Origin: CAVRGQ01 sp963720785
GTDB lineage: Bacteria; Actinomycetota; Acidimicrobiia; IMCC26256; DASPTH01
Direction of reading: 5' to 3'
NCBI GenBank assembly: GCA_963720785.1
Contig: CAVRGQ010000001.1
Coordinates: 1 to 64,000, forward strand
DNA: 64,000 nucleotides
Below, in pieces: positions 1-8,560 of this stretch. The position numbers and the translations under genes were made by a program. Under the pieces are notes generated by a model, which saw only the letters and a list, made by a program, of their open reading frames with translations, had not been told where the DNA came from and did not search any database. The first letter of the stretch is position 1, and the number at the start of each line of letters is the position of its first letter.

Positions 1-704
1 TAGAGGCCTCCGCCGTCGGTGCCGTCGGTCGCCTGGTTGTTCGCGATGGTCGTGTTCACGATGGTGGTGTCGCAGTAGCTGGTGTAGAGACCGCCGCCAC
101 CGCCGTCGGTGACGTTGCCCGAGATGATGCTGTTGGTGACCGTGACCGTCCCGTTCGTGCTCGATTTACCAGTCGAGCACTCGATGCCACCGCCCCGCGA
201 GGTGTTGTTGGTGTTGCCCGAGATCACGACGTGGTCGGCGTTCAAGTTGGCGCCGTCGAACACCGCGATCCCCGCCCGGTTGGAGCCGGTGATCGTGACA
301 CCCGAGATCGTGAGGGTGTGATCCAGGACGTAGAACGTCCCGAAGCCGTTGCCGTCGATCGTGACCGCACCGGACGCCGGACCGACGACCGTGAGGTCCT
401 CCGTGATGTTGGGCAGGTCGGAGTTGAGGACAATCGAGCCCGACAACGATGAGTCGATCGTGATCGTGCCACCGCCATTCGCGTTGGCATCGTCGATCGC
501 GGCGCGCAGCGAACCCGCGCCCGAGTCGTCGAGGTTGACGACGACGTCGTTCACCGCGGCCGAGGCGCTCGGTGACGCGAACGTCAGCGCGGCACCGCCG
601 GCACTGAGCGCCAACACGGCACCTGATCCGAGGGCAGCGATCCGCCGTGACCGCGACGCCTTCGCGTGCTGCTGCTCCTGCGCCCGTCGGTGTGCGCGAT
701 TCAT
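1..704 (-). CDS. Secreted right-handed beta-helix repeat protein, 3' end outside window
   Basis: The reading frame opens at ATG 704 and runs off the left edge, so only the first 234 residues are visible. A basic start (MNRAHRRAQEQQ), a hydrophobic stretch and an A-S-A type cleavage region at about residues 25-45 form a signal peptide. Next comes the motif 'DDSGAGSLRAAIDDAN', typical of proteins with an N-terminal CSLREA/choice-of-anchor region, followed by repeated short strands such as 'LTISGV' and 'SIISGNVTDGGGGGLY', the hallmark of parallel beta-helix adhesins or polysaccharide-active proteins. GGGAGGG lies about 12 bases upstream of the start. It probably acts at the cell surface; substrate or partner is unknown. 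Confidence 0.75.
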   Translation of the reverse strand, partial: MNRAHRRAQEQQHAKASRSRRIAALGSGAVLALSAGGAALTFASPSASAAVNDVVVNLDDSGAGSLRAAIDDANANGGGTITIDSSLSGSIVLNSDLPNITEDLTVVGPASGAVTIDGNGFGTFYVLDHTLTISGVTITGSNRAGIAVFDGANLNADHVVISGNTNNTSRGGGIECSTGKSSTNGTVTVTNSIISGNVTDGGGGGLYTSYCDTTIVNTTIANNQATDGTDGGGL

Positions 705-828
705 CGGTGCCGAACCCTCCCGCTCGTTTCCGGCCCGCAGGGGCGAACCGGATCGGGGGAGCATAATTGACCATACCGGGCGACGGGCGAATGCTGCGCC
801 GACCGGAGGACCCGGGAGGTTCCACTCG

Positions 829-1266
829 TCAGTGGCCGGAGTCCAACCAGGGATCCCGGCCCGGATCGCCACCCGCCGCCGCCACCGCGAGGCGTCCGAG
901 ATAGTGCTGCCAGCCGACGGTGTGGCGCTGCGCTTGTTCCTCGGAGAGACCGTCGTGGTGCAGCCGCACGAGGGTGCCGTCGTCGGTGGCGGTGAAGGTG
1001 ACGTCGACGGTGCTGCTGCGAGGTGGTGTGTCGTCGCTCCCGACCCAGCCCCACGTGAACTGCACGTGGTCGGGCGGCTCCACCTCGACGAACTCGCCCT
1101 CGGCGACGTCGCGCCCGTTCACCTCGACGCGCACCTCGCCTCCCGCGTTCGGGTCGAGCACGACGTCGACGCCTATCCAGCGCACCATCGCACCGGGGTC
1201 GGTGAAGCACTCACAGACCGCGGCGCGAGAGGCCGCGACGGTGACGGTGACCTCGGTGGACGCCAT
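829..1266 (-). CDS. SRPBCC / AHSA1 (START-like) domain protein
   Basis: A 145-residue protein starting MASTEVTVTV. The pattern 'A..VFECFTDP..MVRWIG' type helix, the 'GGEVRVEVNG' strand and the 'TLVRLHHDGL..EQ...H..GWQHYL..L' C-terminus match the AHSA1 family, which has a helix-grip fold with a hydrophobic cavity. The frame is open further upstream, but ATG 1266 gives the family's usual length. Members bind hydrophobic ligands or assist Hsp90-like chaperones; no specific ligand can be inferred. It stands alone between the beta-helix gene and a small acidic protein gene. Confidence 0.8.
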   Translation of the reverse strand: MASTEVTVTVAASRAAVCECFTDPGAMVRWIGVDVVLDPNAGGEVRVEVNGRDVAEGEFVEVEPPDHVQFTWGWVGSDDTPPRSSTVDVTFTATDDGTLVRLHHDGLSEEQAQRHTVGWQHYLGRLAVAAAGGDPGRDPWLDSGH

Positions 1267-1310
1267 GGGTCGGTTACGGGCGCCGGAGTCTGCAGGTGGG
1301 TCGGTCGGCG

Positions 1311-1523
1311 TCAGGACTTGACGGTGACGAGACCGAGCTTGTCGAGAAAGGCCTGGCGCTTCGCCGCGACGGCCTGCCACGCGGCGAGGTCGTCGGCCCA
1401 GTGGGCGCGGTCACCGTCTTCGTAGGCGTGCTCGAGCTCGTCGAACGCGGTGTCCTCCGCATCGAGGAGTTCGCGGTACTTGCGGAAGAACGACTCGTCG
1501 TACTGCTCCGCTCCGTTGCCCAT
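1311..1523 (-). CDS. Small acidic protein of unknown function
   Basis: Seventy residues (MGNGAEQYDESFFRKYREL...), rich in Asp/Glu and predicted largely helical. AAGGAGG sits 7 bases before ATG 1523, which decides this start over an in-frame GTG two codons upstream that would lie almost on the ribosome-binding site. I do not recognise a family. It is the gene immediately downstream of the histidine operon on the same strand (76 bases after hisA) and might be read through from it. Confidence 0.6.
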   Translation of the reverse strand: MGNGAEQYDESFFRKYRELLDAEDTAFDELEHAYEDGDRAHWADDLAAWQAVAAKRQAFLDKLGLVTVKS

Positions 1524-1598
1524 CGGCACGCCTCCTTGGATGCTGGCCCTACTCGCGGTCCCCTGCGGGGTTCCTGGCAGTGCAGACCGTAGCCCGCC

Positions 1599-2339
1599 TC
1601 AGCCGGGCTCCACCATGGTCGCAAGTCCCTGTTCGACGGTGAAGCGGCCTTCGTAGATGGCCCGGCCTGCGATGATCCCGGCGAGGCGTCGGCCCCCGGC
1701 CTCGAGCGCGACGAGGGCGCGGAGGTCTTCGAGCGTGCCGACGCCCCCACTCGCGATCAGCGGGATGCCGCTCGCCTCGAGCACCGCGAGCAACTGCCCG
1801 AACGCAGGGCCCTCGAGGGTGCCGTCACGCGAGATCTCGGTGACGATCAACGCGGCGACGCCGATGCCGTCGAAGCGCTGCGCCAGGGTGACGAGATCGG
1901 CGCCCGACCCCTCGACCCACCCGCGGATCGCGACCTCGGTGCCGCGCGCGTCGAGCCCCACCGCGATCGCGCCGGCATACTCGGTGCACAGCTCCTCGAC
2001 CAGCGCGGGGCGCTCCACCGCGGCAGTCCCCACGACGACGCGGTCGACGCCGGCGTCGAGCAGTTCGCGCGCGGCGTCGGCGGTGCGGACACCGCCACCC
2101 ACCTCGACCCCACAGGACACCGCCTCGCAGATCGCACGGATCTGCGGCAGGTGTGTGCGCTCGCCGGTGCGGGCGGCGTCGAGATCCACCACGTGGATCC
2201 AGCGCGCGCCCGCGGCGGCGAACTCGCTGGCGACGCGCACCGGGTCGTCGTCGTAGACGGTCTCGGCGGCGAAGTCGCCCTGGTGCAGGCGGACGCAGTG
2301 CCCGCCGCGCAGGTCGATCGCCGGGAGGAGGTCGATCAC
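1599..2339 (-). CDS. hisA: Phosphoribosyl-formimino-AICAR ribotide isomerase (HisA)
   Basis: HisA catalyses the fourth histidine step, the Amadori rearrangement of ProFAR to PRFAR, in the cytosol. The 246-residue (beta/alpha)8 barrel starts LLPAIDLRGGHCVRL with the catalytic Asp in the first strand. It carries the half-barrel phosphate loops 'GGGVRT' (about residue 80) and 'IASGGVGTLEDL' (about residue 200), plus the second catalytic Asp in 'EISRDGTLEGP'. The GTG start overlaps the hisB stop (GTGA), so the two are translationally coupled. In actinobacteria this enzyme may be the dual HisA/TrpF protein PriA; the sequence alone does not settle that. Confidence 0.93.
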   Translation of the reverse strand: MIDLLPAIDLRGGHCVRLHQGDFAAETVYDDDPVRVASEFAAAGARWIHVVDLDAARTGERTHLPQIRAICEAVSCGVEVGGGVRTADAARELLDAGVDRVVVGTAAVERPALVEELCTEYAGAIAVGLDARGTEVAIRGWVEGSGADLVTLAQRFDGIGVAALIVTEISRDGTLEGPAFGQLLAVLEASGIPLIASGGVGTLEDLRALVALEAGGRRLAGIIAGRAIYEGRFTVEQGLATMVEPG

Positions 2340-2917
2340 AGGGTGCCCTTGGTCGACGGCACCCCGGTGCCCTCGACGCGCACGGCGTCGCGCAACGCCC
2401 GGGCGACGCCCTTGAACGAGGCCTCGATGACGTGGTGGCCGTTCTTCCCCGCGACGGAGCGGATGTGCAGCGTGATGCCCGCCCCGAACGCGAACGCCCG
2501 CCAGAACTCCTCGGCGAGCTGGGGGTCGAAGGTGCCGATCCACTCCGCGACCGGGTCGACCTCGTACACGAGGAACGGGCGCCCGGAGAGGTCGAGGGCC
2601 ACCTGCACCAGCGCCTCGTCGAGCGGCACCAGCGAGTCGGCGAAGCGACGCACACCCGCCTTGTCGCCGAGGGCCTCCTTGAGCGCGGTGCCGAACACGA
2701 TGCCGACGTCTTCCACGGTGTGGTGCGTGTCGACGTCGAGGTCGCCCTGCGCGTCGATCGTGAGGTCGAAGCCGCCGTGCTTGCCCAACTGTTCGAGCAT
2801 GTGGTCGAAGAACGGGATCCCGGTGGACGCCTTGGCGGTGCCGGAACCGTCGATCTCGAGATCGAGCTCGATCGTGGTCTCGGCGGTCGAGCGGGACTGG
2901 TGCGACGATCGTGACAT
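2336..2917 (-). CDS. hisB: Imidazoleglycerol-phosphate dehydratase (HisB)
   Basis: HisB dehydrates imidazole glycerol phosphate to imidazole acetol phosphate. It is 193 residues long, a normal length for the monofunctional enzyme. The two metal-binding signatures are present: 'FFDHMLEQLGKHGGFDL' near residue 45 and 'DTHHTVEDVGI' near residue 75. GGAGGG lies 9 bases before ATG 2917. As sequenced, the hisC frame runs into hisB without a stop, but this independent start and ribosome-binding site, and a one-base repair that creates TGATG here, argue for two separate proteins. The next gene, hisA, overlaps its stop; hisH, which often sits between them, is missing. Confidence 0.92.
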   Translation of the reverse strand: MSRSSHQSRSTAETTIELDLEIDGSGTAKASTGIPFFDHMLEQLGKHGGFDLTIDAQGDLDVDTHHTVEDVGIVFGTALKEALGDKAGVRRFADSLVPLDEALVQVALDLSGRPFLVYEVDPVAEWIGTFDPQLAEEFWRAFAFGAGITLHIRSVAGKNGHHVIEASFKGVARALRDAVRVEGTGVPSTKGTL

Positions 2918-4018
2918 CAGGCAGCTCCCTCCTGGAGCGCGGCGCGGCAGTGCGCCGAGAAAAGCGTCGTTCTCGTCGGGGGTGCCGATGGTGACGCGCA
3001 GGCACTCGGCGAGGCGGGGCCAACGCGAGAAGTCGCGCACGAGCACGCCCTGCGCCACCATGCGCTCCCACACCGCGTGCCCATCGGTGTGGGCGGCGCC
3101 GCTCGATCCGGGCTGCACCCGGAAGAGCACGAAATTGGCGCCCGACGGGTACACCTCGATGCCGGCGAGCGCCGACAGCTCCTTGGCGACGCGCTCACGC
3201 TCGTCGACGAGGCGGTGGACGCGGTCGCCCATCTCGGGCGCGAGGCCGAGCGCGAGCTTCCCCGCAAGTTGTGTGGCGACGTCGAGGTGGTACGGGAGCA
3301 CCACCTTGTCGAGCTCCTCGATCACCCAGGTGGGCGCGACCGCGTAGCCGAGACGCAGCGCGGCCATCGACCACACCTTCGAGTAGGTGCGCACCACCAC
3401 GAGGCGGCCGTCGTCGCGCACGAGATCGAGCGCGCTGCGCGGTGCGAACTCGCCGTAGGCCTCGTCGACCACGACGAGGCCGTCGGTCGCGGCGACGATC
3501 GCGTCGATCGTGGATGCGGGCTCCACAGTGCCGGTCGGGTTGTTGGGGCTGCACACGAACGTGAGCGTGGGGCGCTCCCGTTCGATCAGCGCGACCGCAA
3601 CCTCGGGGTCGATGGAGAAGTCGGCGCGCCGCTCCCCCACGACGACTTCCGTCGCGGTGATGCGGGCGATGTGCGAGTGCAGCGCGTAGGTGGGCTCGAA
3701 CACCGCGGCCTTGCGTCCCGCGCCGCCGTAGGTGAGCAGCAGCGTCTGGAGCACCTCGTTGGAGCCGTTGGCGCAGAAGATCCGCTCGGCCGGCTGACCG
3801 AGCTGATCGCCGAGCGCGGCGCGTAGGTCACCCGCGGCGCGGTCGGGGTAGCGGTGGAGGGGCGCGTCGCGCAGGGCCGCCGTCCACGCCTCCACGAACT
3901 CCGGCGGCGGCGGGAACGGGCTCTCGTTCGTGTTCAGGCGCACCGACACGTCGAGCTGCGGCGAGTGGTACCCCTCGAGCGCGCGCAGGTCGTCACGCGG
4001 CGGGACCAGACCAGTCAT
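2917..4018 (-). CDS. hisC: Histidinol-phosphate aminotransferase (HisC), frameshifted near its 3' end
   Basis: HisC is a PLP-dependent transaminase converting imidazole acetol phosphate to histidinol phosphate. The protein shows 'NTNESPF' at the N-terminus, 'SPNNPTGTVEP' and 'VVDEAYGEF' for cofactor binding, and the PLP lysine in 'RTYSKVWSMAALRLGYAV'. An extra C near 2947 (CTGCCGCGCC instead of CTGCGCGCC) throws the last codons into the hisB frame. Removing it gives the normal ending LRAALQEGAA and a TGA that overlaps the hisB ATG as TGATG, for 366 residues. The start ATG overlaps the hisD stop by four bases. Read literally, the DNA encodes a 560-residue HisC-HisB fusion. Confidence 0.9.
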
Positions 4019-5346
4019 GCGTCAGCTCCGGGGGAAGGCGTACCCGCGCCGGGGAAGGCGCGGCGCAACGCGACCGACGACACGTGGGCCTCGAGACCCT
4101 CCGCCGCGGCGAGCGCTTCGAGGGCGGGCGCGACGCCGGCGAGGCCGGCCTCGGTCGCGCGTACGACGTGCACGTGCTTGCGGAAGGTGTCGACGCGCAG
4201 TGCACTCGCGAACCGCGCCGTGCGCGCGGTCGGCAGCACGTGGTTGACGCCCGCGACGTAGTCGCCCAGCGCGGCGGGCGCCCACGGCCCGCAGAACACC
4301 GCGCCCGCGTTGCGCACCCCCGGCACGAGGGCGTCGGCGTCGGCGACGAGCAGTTCGAGGTGCTCCGGTGCGATCTCGTTCACGACTGCAAGGGCGGCGG
4401 CGGCGTCGTCGACGAGCACGGCGTGGCCGCCCGTGCCGAGGGTCGACTCGATCTCCGCGCGGCGGGGCGCCTCCGCGAGCAGCTTCGCGATCGCGTCGTT
4501 CACCGCGTCGACAACCGAGGGGTCCCACGCGACGAGCACGGCGCTGCCACCGGGGCCGTGCTCGGCCTGGGCGAGCAGGTCGGCTGCGGCGAACTCGGGG
4601 GGCAGCGACGCGTCGGCGAGCACCACCACTTCGCTCGGCCCGGCGAAGGAGTCGATGCCGACGACACCGGCGACCTCGCGCTTGGCCAGCGCGACGTAGG
4701 CGTTGCCCGGTCCGACGATGACGTCGACGGGCGCGATCGTGTCGGTGCCGTAGGCCATGGCCGCGATCGCCTGCGCGCCACCGACCCGGTACACGGCATC
4801 GACGCCGGCGATGGCGGCGGCCGCGAGTGTGGCCTGGGGCACCCGGCCGTCGGATCCCGGCGGCACGCACAGCACTACCTCGGGCACCCCGGCCACCCGG
4901 GCCGGGATGGCGGTCATCAGCACCGTCGACGGGTATGCGGCCCGCCCGCCCGGCACGTAGCAGCCGGCCCGGCCGACCGGCAGCGTGAGCTCGCGCACGG
5001 AGATGCCGTCGGCGTCGATCTCGGCGTGGCCGCCGCCGGCCTGACCCGCGTGATAGTCGCGGATCCTCGTCGCGGCGACGTCGAGCGCGGCGCGCAGGGC
5101 CGGGGACGCGGCGTCGAACGCGGCCTGGATCTCCGCCCCCGGCACCTGCAGTTCGTCGATCTCGCAGCCGTCGAACCGGGCGGTCAACTCCCGCAGGGCG
5201 GCGTCGCCGCGCGCGTGGACGTCGTCGATGATGGCGCGCACCGACGCCAGCGCGCCGTCGTCGCCCGCACCGGACACTGAACCCGGAGCGGCAGCGAGCG
5301 CGCGGGCGGGATCGGGACGGCCGCGGAGGTCGAGGAGCTGGAGCAC
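4015..5346 (-). CDS. hisD: Histidinol dehydrogenase (HisD)
   Basis: HisD oxidises L-histidinol to L-histidine in two NAD-dependent steps using zinc, the last reactions of the pathway. It is 443 residues from GTG 5346, the family length; the longer open frame upstream has no HisD similarity. Visible signatures are 'GRAGCYVPGGRAAYPSTVLM', 'GPSEVVVLAD', the zinc ligands in 'LAQAEHGPGG' (Gln, His), the catalytic pair in 'APEHLEL' (Glu-His), Asp in 'LGDYVAGVNHVLPT' and His in 'AHVSSVALR'. It is the first gene of hisD-hisC-hisB-hisA and is divergent from a small gene 94 bases away. Confidence 0.95.
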   Translation of the reverse strand: MLQLLDLRGRPDPARALAAAPGSVSGAGDDGALASVRAIIDDVHARGDAALRELTARFDGCEIDELQVPGAEIQAAFDAASPALRAALDVAATRIRDYHAGQAGGGHAEIDADGISVRELTLPVGRAGCYVPGGRAAYPSTVLMTAIPARVAGVPEVVLCVPPGSDGRVPQATLAAAAIAGVDAVYRVGGAQAIAAMAYGTDTIAPVDVIVGPGNAYVALAKREVAGVVGIDSFAGPSEVVVLADASLPPEFAAADLLAQAEHGPGGSAVLVAWDPSVVDAVNDAIAKLLAEAPRRAEIESTLGTGGHAVLVDDAAAALAVVNEIAPEHLELLVADADALVPGVRNAGAVFCGPWAPAALGDYVAGVNHVLPTARTARFASALRVDTFRKHVHVVRATEAGLAGVAPALEALAAAEGLEAHVSSVALRRAFPGAGTPSPGADA

Positions 5347-5440
5347 GATCCGGTCATCGTAACCGTGGCCCCTTCCGCTCCTTGGTCCGATATGGGCGCT
5401 CCGAGTTGGCGCAACGACGGGGGCCTGCGAGGCTGCCCCC

Positions 5441-5641
5441 ATGTCGATGACGTCCGATGCCGCCGAACTGTCGAGTCTCCGGTCCCAACTCGAGGAGCTC
5501 ACCGTGCGGGTCGTGAGGGTCGGCGACACCTACCGCGACACCGACGACTCCGCGATCGCGAGCGAACTCGACCAGGCCGAACGGTCCCTGCTCTCGGCCT
5601 CCCGCGCGATCAGCCGGGCCATCGACCGTCTCTCCAGCTGA
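5441..5641 (+). CDS. Small helical protein of unknown function
   Basis: Sixty-six residues (MSMTSDAAELSSLRSQLEEL...), with heptad-like leucine/valine spacing in residues 8-30 and again in 40-65, suggesting a short coiled coil. GAGG lies about 8 bases before the ATG. It is divergent from hisD and converges on the zinc-finger gene. Third-position G+C fits a real gene. No family recognised. Confidence 0.55.
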   Translation: MSMTSDAAELSSLRSQLEELTVRVVRVGDTYRDTDDSAIASELDQAERSLLSASRAISRAIDRLSS

Positions 5642-5665
5642 ACCGCCGGGCAGCCGGGCAACCGG

Positions 5666-5974
5666 CTACATCGGGTTCGACATCGCAGTGCCGTCGGTGT
5701 CGGCCCGCTCGCCGCGCCGGCTGGCGTCGACCGCGTCCTGGTAGCGGCCGTGGTACTTCCGGAGCAGCGCCTCGAAGTCGGCGGTCATCTGCTCCGCCTC
5801 GGCCCAGGTGCGGGGAACGTGTCGGGCGGAACGCACCGGGGCAGCCAGCCGACCGGTGGCGGGCGCATGCCCCGCGAGGGTGATGCGCTGCGGGTGGTCG
5901 ACGACGAGATGCGACTCCAGTTCGCTGCTCGTGGCGAAACGCAGCTCGCAAAACGGGCACTGGCGAGCGGTCAT
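5666..5974 (-). CDS. C2H2 zinc-finger-type small protein
   Basis: A 102-residue protein starting MTARQCPFCELRF. It has a C-X2-C-X12-H-X4-H module at residues 6-26, which resembles a single C2H2 zinc finger, followed by a helical, charged tail containing 'FEALLRKYHGRYQDAVDASRRG'. GGAGGAG is 4 bases before ATG 5974. Single C2H2-like fingers occur in a number of actinobacterial small proteins, where they may bind DNA or protein; the role here is unknown. It lies 89 bases downstream of nth on the same strand. Confidence 0.7.
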   Translation of the reverse strand: MTARQCPFCELRFATSSELESHLVVDHPQRITLAGHAPATGRLAAPVRSARHVPRTWAEAEQMTADFEALLRKYHGRYQDAVDASRRGERADTDGTAMSNPM

Positions 5975-6063
5975 GGTGCTCCTCCGCGCTCGACGTGTTC
6001 CCGTACCCCGGCCCCGGATGCCGTCACCCCGATGGTACGCCTGCCGGCGCGCGAGGGCGATGG

Positions 6064-6720
6064 TCAGCCGGCGAGCGCGGTGGGGTCGGCCGAGGGGCAG
6101 ATGTCGGCGAGCACGCAGCGGCCACAGGCGGGTTTGCGGGCGTCGCACACCTGGCGACCGTGGAGGATGAGGCGCAGCGAGAACTTGCCGCGTTCCTCGG
6201 GCGGCACGATGCCATTGAGGTCGAGCTCGGCCTTCACCGGGTCGGTCTCGTTGGTGAGCTTGAGCCGGCGGGTGAGCCGCCCCACGTGGGTGTCGACCGG
6301 GAGCCCGGGCAGGTCGAACGCCACCGAACGCACGACATTGGCGGTCTTGCGTCCCACGCCGGGGAGCTTCACCAGCTCCTCGAGCTCGGTGGGCACCTCG
6401 CCGTCGTAGCGGTCGTCGAGGGCGCGCGCCATGCCCAGGATGTTCTTCGCCTTCGAGCGGTAGAAGCCCGTGGTGAAGATGATGCGCTCGACGTCCTCCG
6501 GATCGGCCTGTGCGAGGTCGTGCGCGGTCGGGTACTTCGCGAACAGCGCGGGCGTGACCTTGTTGACGTTCTCGTCGGTGGTCTGCGCGGAGAGGATGGT
6601 CGCGGTCAGCAGCTGGAACGGGTTGTCGTGGATCAGTGCGCACTCCGCGCCGGGATACTCGCGCGCGAGCCGGATGCGCACTTCGTCGGCGCGCGCCTTC
6701 GCACCACGGGGACGGGCCAT
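6064..6720 (-). CDS. nth: Endonuclease III (DNA glycosylase / AP lyase)
   Basis: This base-excision-repair enzyme removes oxidised pyrimidines and cleaves the abasic site. It is 218 residues, the usual size. The helix-hairpin-helix is 'LVKLPGVGRKTANVV', the catalytic Asp is in 'VDTHVGRLTRRL', the catalytic Lys region is in 'LSAQTTDENVNKVTP', and the C-terminal iron-sulfur loop C-X6-C-X2-C-X5-C (CDARKPACGRCVLADIC) is complete. It heads a possible two-gene unit with the downstream zinc-finger gene. Confidence 0.95.
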   Translation of the reverse strand: MARPRGAKARADEVRIRLAREYPGAECALIHDNPFQLLTATILSAQTTDENVNKVTPALFAKYPTAHDLAQADPEDVERIIFTTGFYRSKAKNILGMARALDDRYDGEVPTELEELVKLPGVGRKTANVVRSVAFDLPGLPVDTHVGRLTRRLKLTNETDPVKAELDLNGIVPPEERGKFSLRLILHGRQVCDARKPACGRCVLADICPSADPTALAG

Positions 6721-6752
6721 CCCCGCAACCTACCGGTCAGTGCTCTGGCCGG

Positions 6753-7520
6753 TCAGGCCAGGGCGGGGTTGAGCGCGATCACGTTGAACACCGCGCCCGC
6801 AGGGTCGGCGACGACGGCGAATCGGCCGGGCTCGATGTCGATCGCGGCCATGAGCACCGCTCCGCCGAGATCCTGGATGCGCGCGACCGCGTCGTCGGTG
6901 TTGCCCACCGCGAAGTACACGCCCCAGTTCGGCGGCATGTCGGGCGGCGCCATGGGCGGGATGGTCATCATCCCGGCGATGGCGCGACCGTCGACGGAGA
7001 ACTCCGTGTAGGGCATCTCGCCCTCGTTCGTCTGCGCCGTCCACCCGAACACCGCGCCGTAGAACTCGATCGAGCGGGCGATGTCGGAGGTGAGCAACTC
7101 GCTCCAGCAGAACGCGCCGGGCTCGTTCACGACGCCGGCTCCGGGGTGCTCCCCCGCCTGCCACACGCCGATGACCGCGCCCACCGGGTCGGCGAAGAAC
7201 GCCATGCGCCCCGCAGGGCCGACGTCCATCGCCGGCACGATCACGGTGCCGCCCGCCGCTTCGGCCTTCGCGACTGCCTCGTCGGCGCTGACCACGTTCA
7301 CGTACGTGGACCAGTACGGCGGCCCGGGATTCATCGCCGGACCGAGCCCGGCGACGGTGCGCCCGTTGAGCGTGCAGACGCGGTACCCGCCGAACTCGGG
7401 GTCGCCTTCCGGACACTCCCACCCGAAGAGCGCGCGGTAGAAGTCGGCGGCGGCCGGGATGTCGGGGACGCCGATGTCGATCCAACTCGGGACCCCCGGT
7501 GCGTACGAGTCCATCTGCAT
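6753..7520 (-). CDS. Two-domain VOC (glyoxalase/bleomycin-resistance fold) protein
   Basis: A 255-residue protein of two tandem vicinal-oxygen-chelate domains. Domain 1 starts 'PSWIDIGVPDIPAAADFYRALFGW' and ends in 'FFADPVGAVIGVWQ'. Domain 2 starts 'FCWSELLTSDIARSIEFYGAVFGW' and ends in 'VVADPAGAVFNVI'. This arrangement is common in Streptomyces- and Mycobacterium-type hydroxylase-like VOC proteins of unknown substrate. The start is ATG 7520 with GAGGG about 5 bases upstream. It is divergent from mshD. Confidence 0.8.
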   Translation of the reverse strand: MQMDSYAPGVPSWIDIGVPDIPAAADFYRALFGWECPEGDPEFGGYRVCTLNGRTVAGLGPAMNPGPPYWSTYVNVVSADEAVAKAEAAGGTVIVPAMDVGPAGRMAFFADPVGAVIGVWQAGEHPGAGVVNEPGAFCWSELLTSDIARSIEFYGAVFGWTAQTNEGEMPYTEFSVDGRAIAGMMTIPPMAPPDMPPNWGVYFAVGNTDDAVARIQDLGGAVLMAAIDIEPGRFAVVADPAGAVFNVIALNPALA

Positions 7521-7626
7521 CGTGCCCTCACTCCGTTCGGCTGCCTGGTGCGCCGACGCTAGGCGCGCCGCGTCGTCAGGTCGAGAGCCGGCCGGCGGGC
7601 GGGCAGGCCGGGAGTACCCTCCGACG

Positions 7627-8560
7627 ATGCCCCCGATGCGCGTGCTGCGTGAGTTCGCGCCCGACGACCTCGCGCGCATCACCCGCCTTGCCGCAGCGGC
7701 CGAGCAGGCCACCGGCATCGCTCCCCTCGACGACGACGCCTGGACCGGGCTCCACGACACCACCGGTCGCGACACCGGGATCGCGCTCGACGCCGATCCG
7801 GACGACGGCCGCGGCGACGATCTCGCGGCCTACGTCCACCTCGCCCAGCACCACCCCGGCGAGTGGTCGGTGTCGTTGATCCTCCGCCCCGGTGCACCCG
7901 ACACCCGAGGTGAGCTGTTGCGCGCGGCCCTCGACCACATCGGCGCGGTGGGCGGCGGCCGGGTCACCGTCTGGTTCCACGGTGCCACGGACGCCGACGA
8001 CGCCCTCGCACGGGGAGCCGGCCTCACCTCCGACCGCGAGTTGCGCCAGCTTCGTGTCGCCCTGCCGCTCGCCGAGCCGGTGCGCTGGCCCGACGGCGTG
8101 ACCGTGCGCACCTTCCACATCGGTGAGGACGAGGAGGCCTGGGTGCGGGTGAACAACCGCGCCTTCGCCGGACACCCCGAGCAGGGCGGCTGGACCGTCG
8201 ACATGCTGCGCGCCCGGGAAGCCGAGGACTGGTTCGACCCCGAGGGCTTCCTCCTCGCGTTCGACGCCGACGGTCTTGCCGGCTCCTGCTGGACGAAGGT
8301 GCACGCGCCCCACCCGCCCCACGAGCCCGACGCGCTCGGTGAGATCTACGTGATCGGCGCCGATCCCGACCGCCACGGCACCGGCCTCGGGCGCGCCCTC
8401 ACCGCGGGCGGCCTCGACGTCGCTCGCGGATCGCGGCATCACGACTGGGATGTTGTTCGTCGATGCCGCGAACGAGGCCGCCATCGGGCTCTACACCAAG
8501 CTCGGTTTCACCACTCACCGCGTCGACCGCGCCTACACGATCGAACTGGTACTCGCATGA
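7627..8560 (+). CDS. mshD: Mycothiol synthase (MshD), frameshifted
   Basis: MshD acetylates Cys-GlcN-Ins with acetyl-CoA in the last step of mycothiol synthesis. Two GNAT domains are present, the second with the acetyl-CoA loop 'VIGADPDRHGTGLGRAL'. An extra base near 8422 moves the end into a nonsense frame that runs into rlmN. Repairing it gives the expected ending 'TTGMLFVDAANEAAIGLYTK' followed by LGF, and about 310 residues, close to known MshD proteins. The repaired TGA overlaps the rlmN ATG (ATGA). Presence of this gene supports an actinobacterial host. Confidence 0.82.

Noticed and set aside
2336..4018. A genuine bifunctional HisC-HisB protein
   Set aside because: A single extra C explains the fusion, the repaired hisC end is the family's usual one, and hisB has its own ribosome-binding site and overlapping start.
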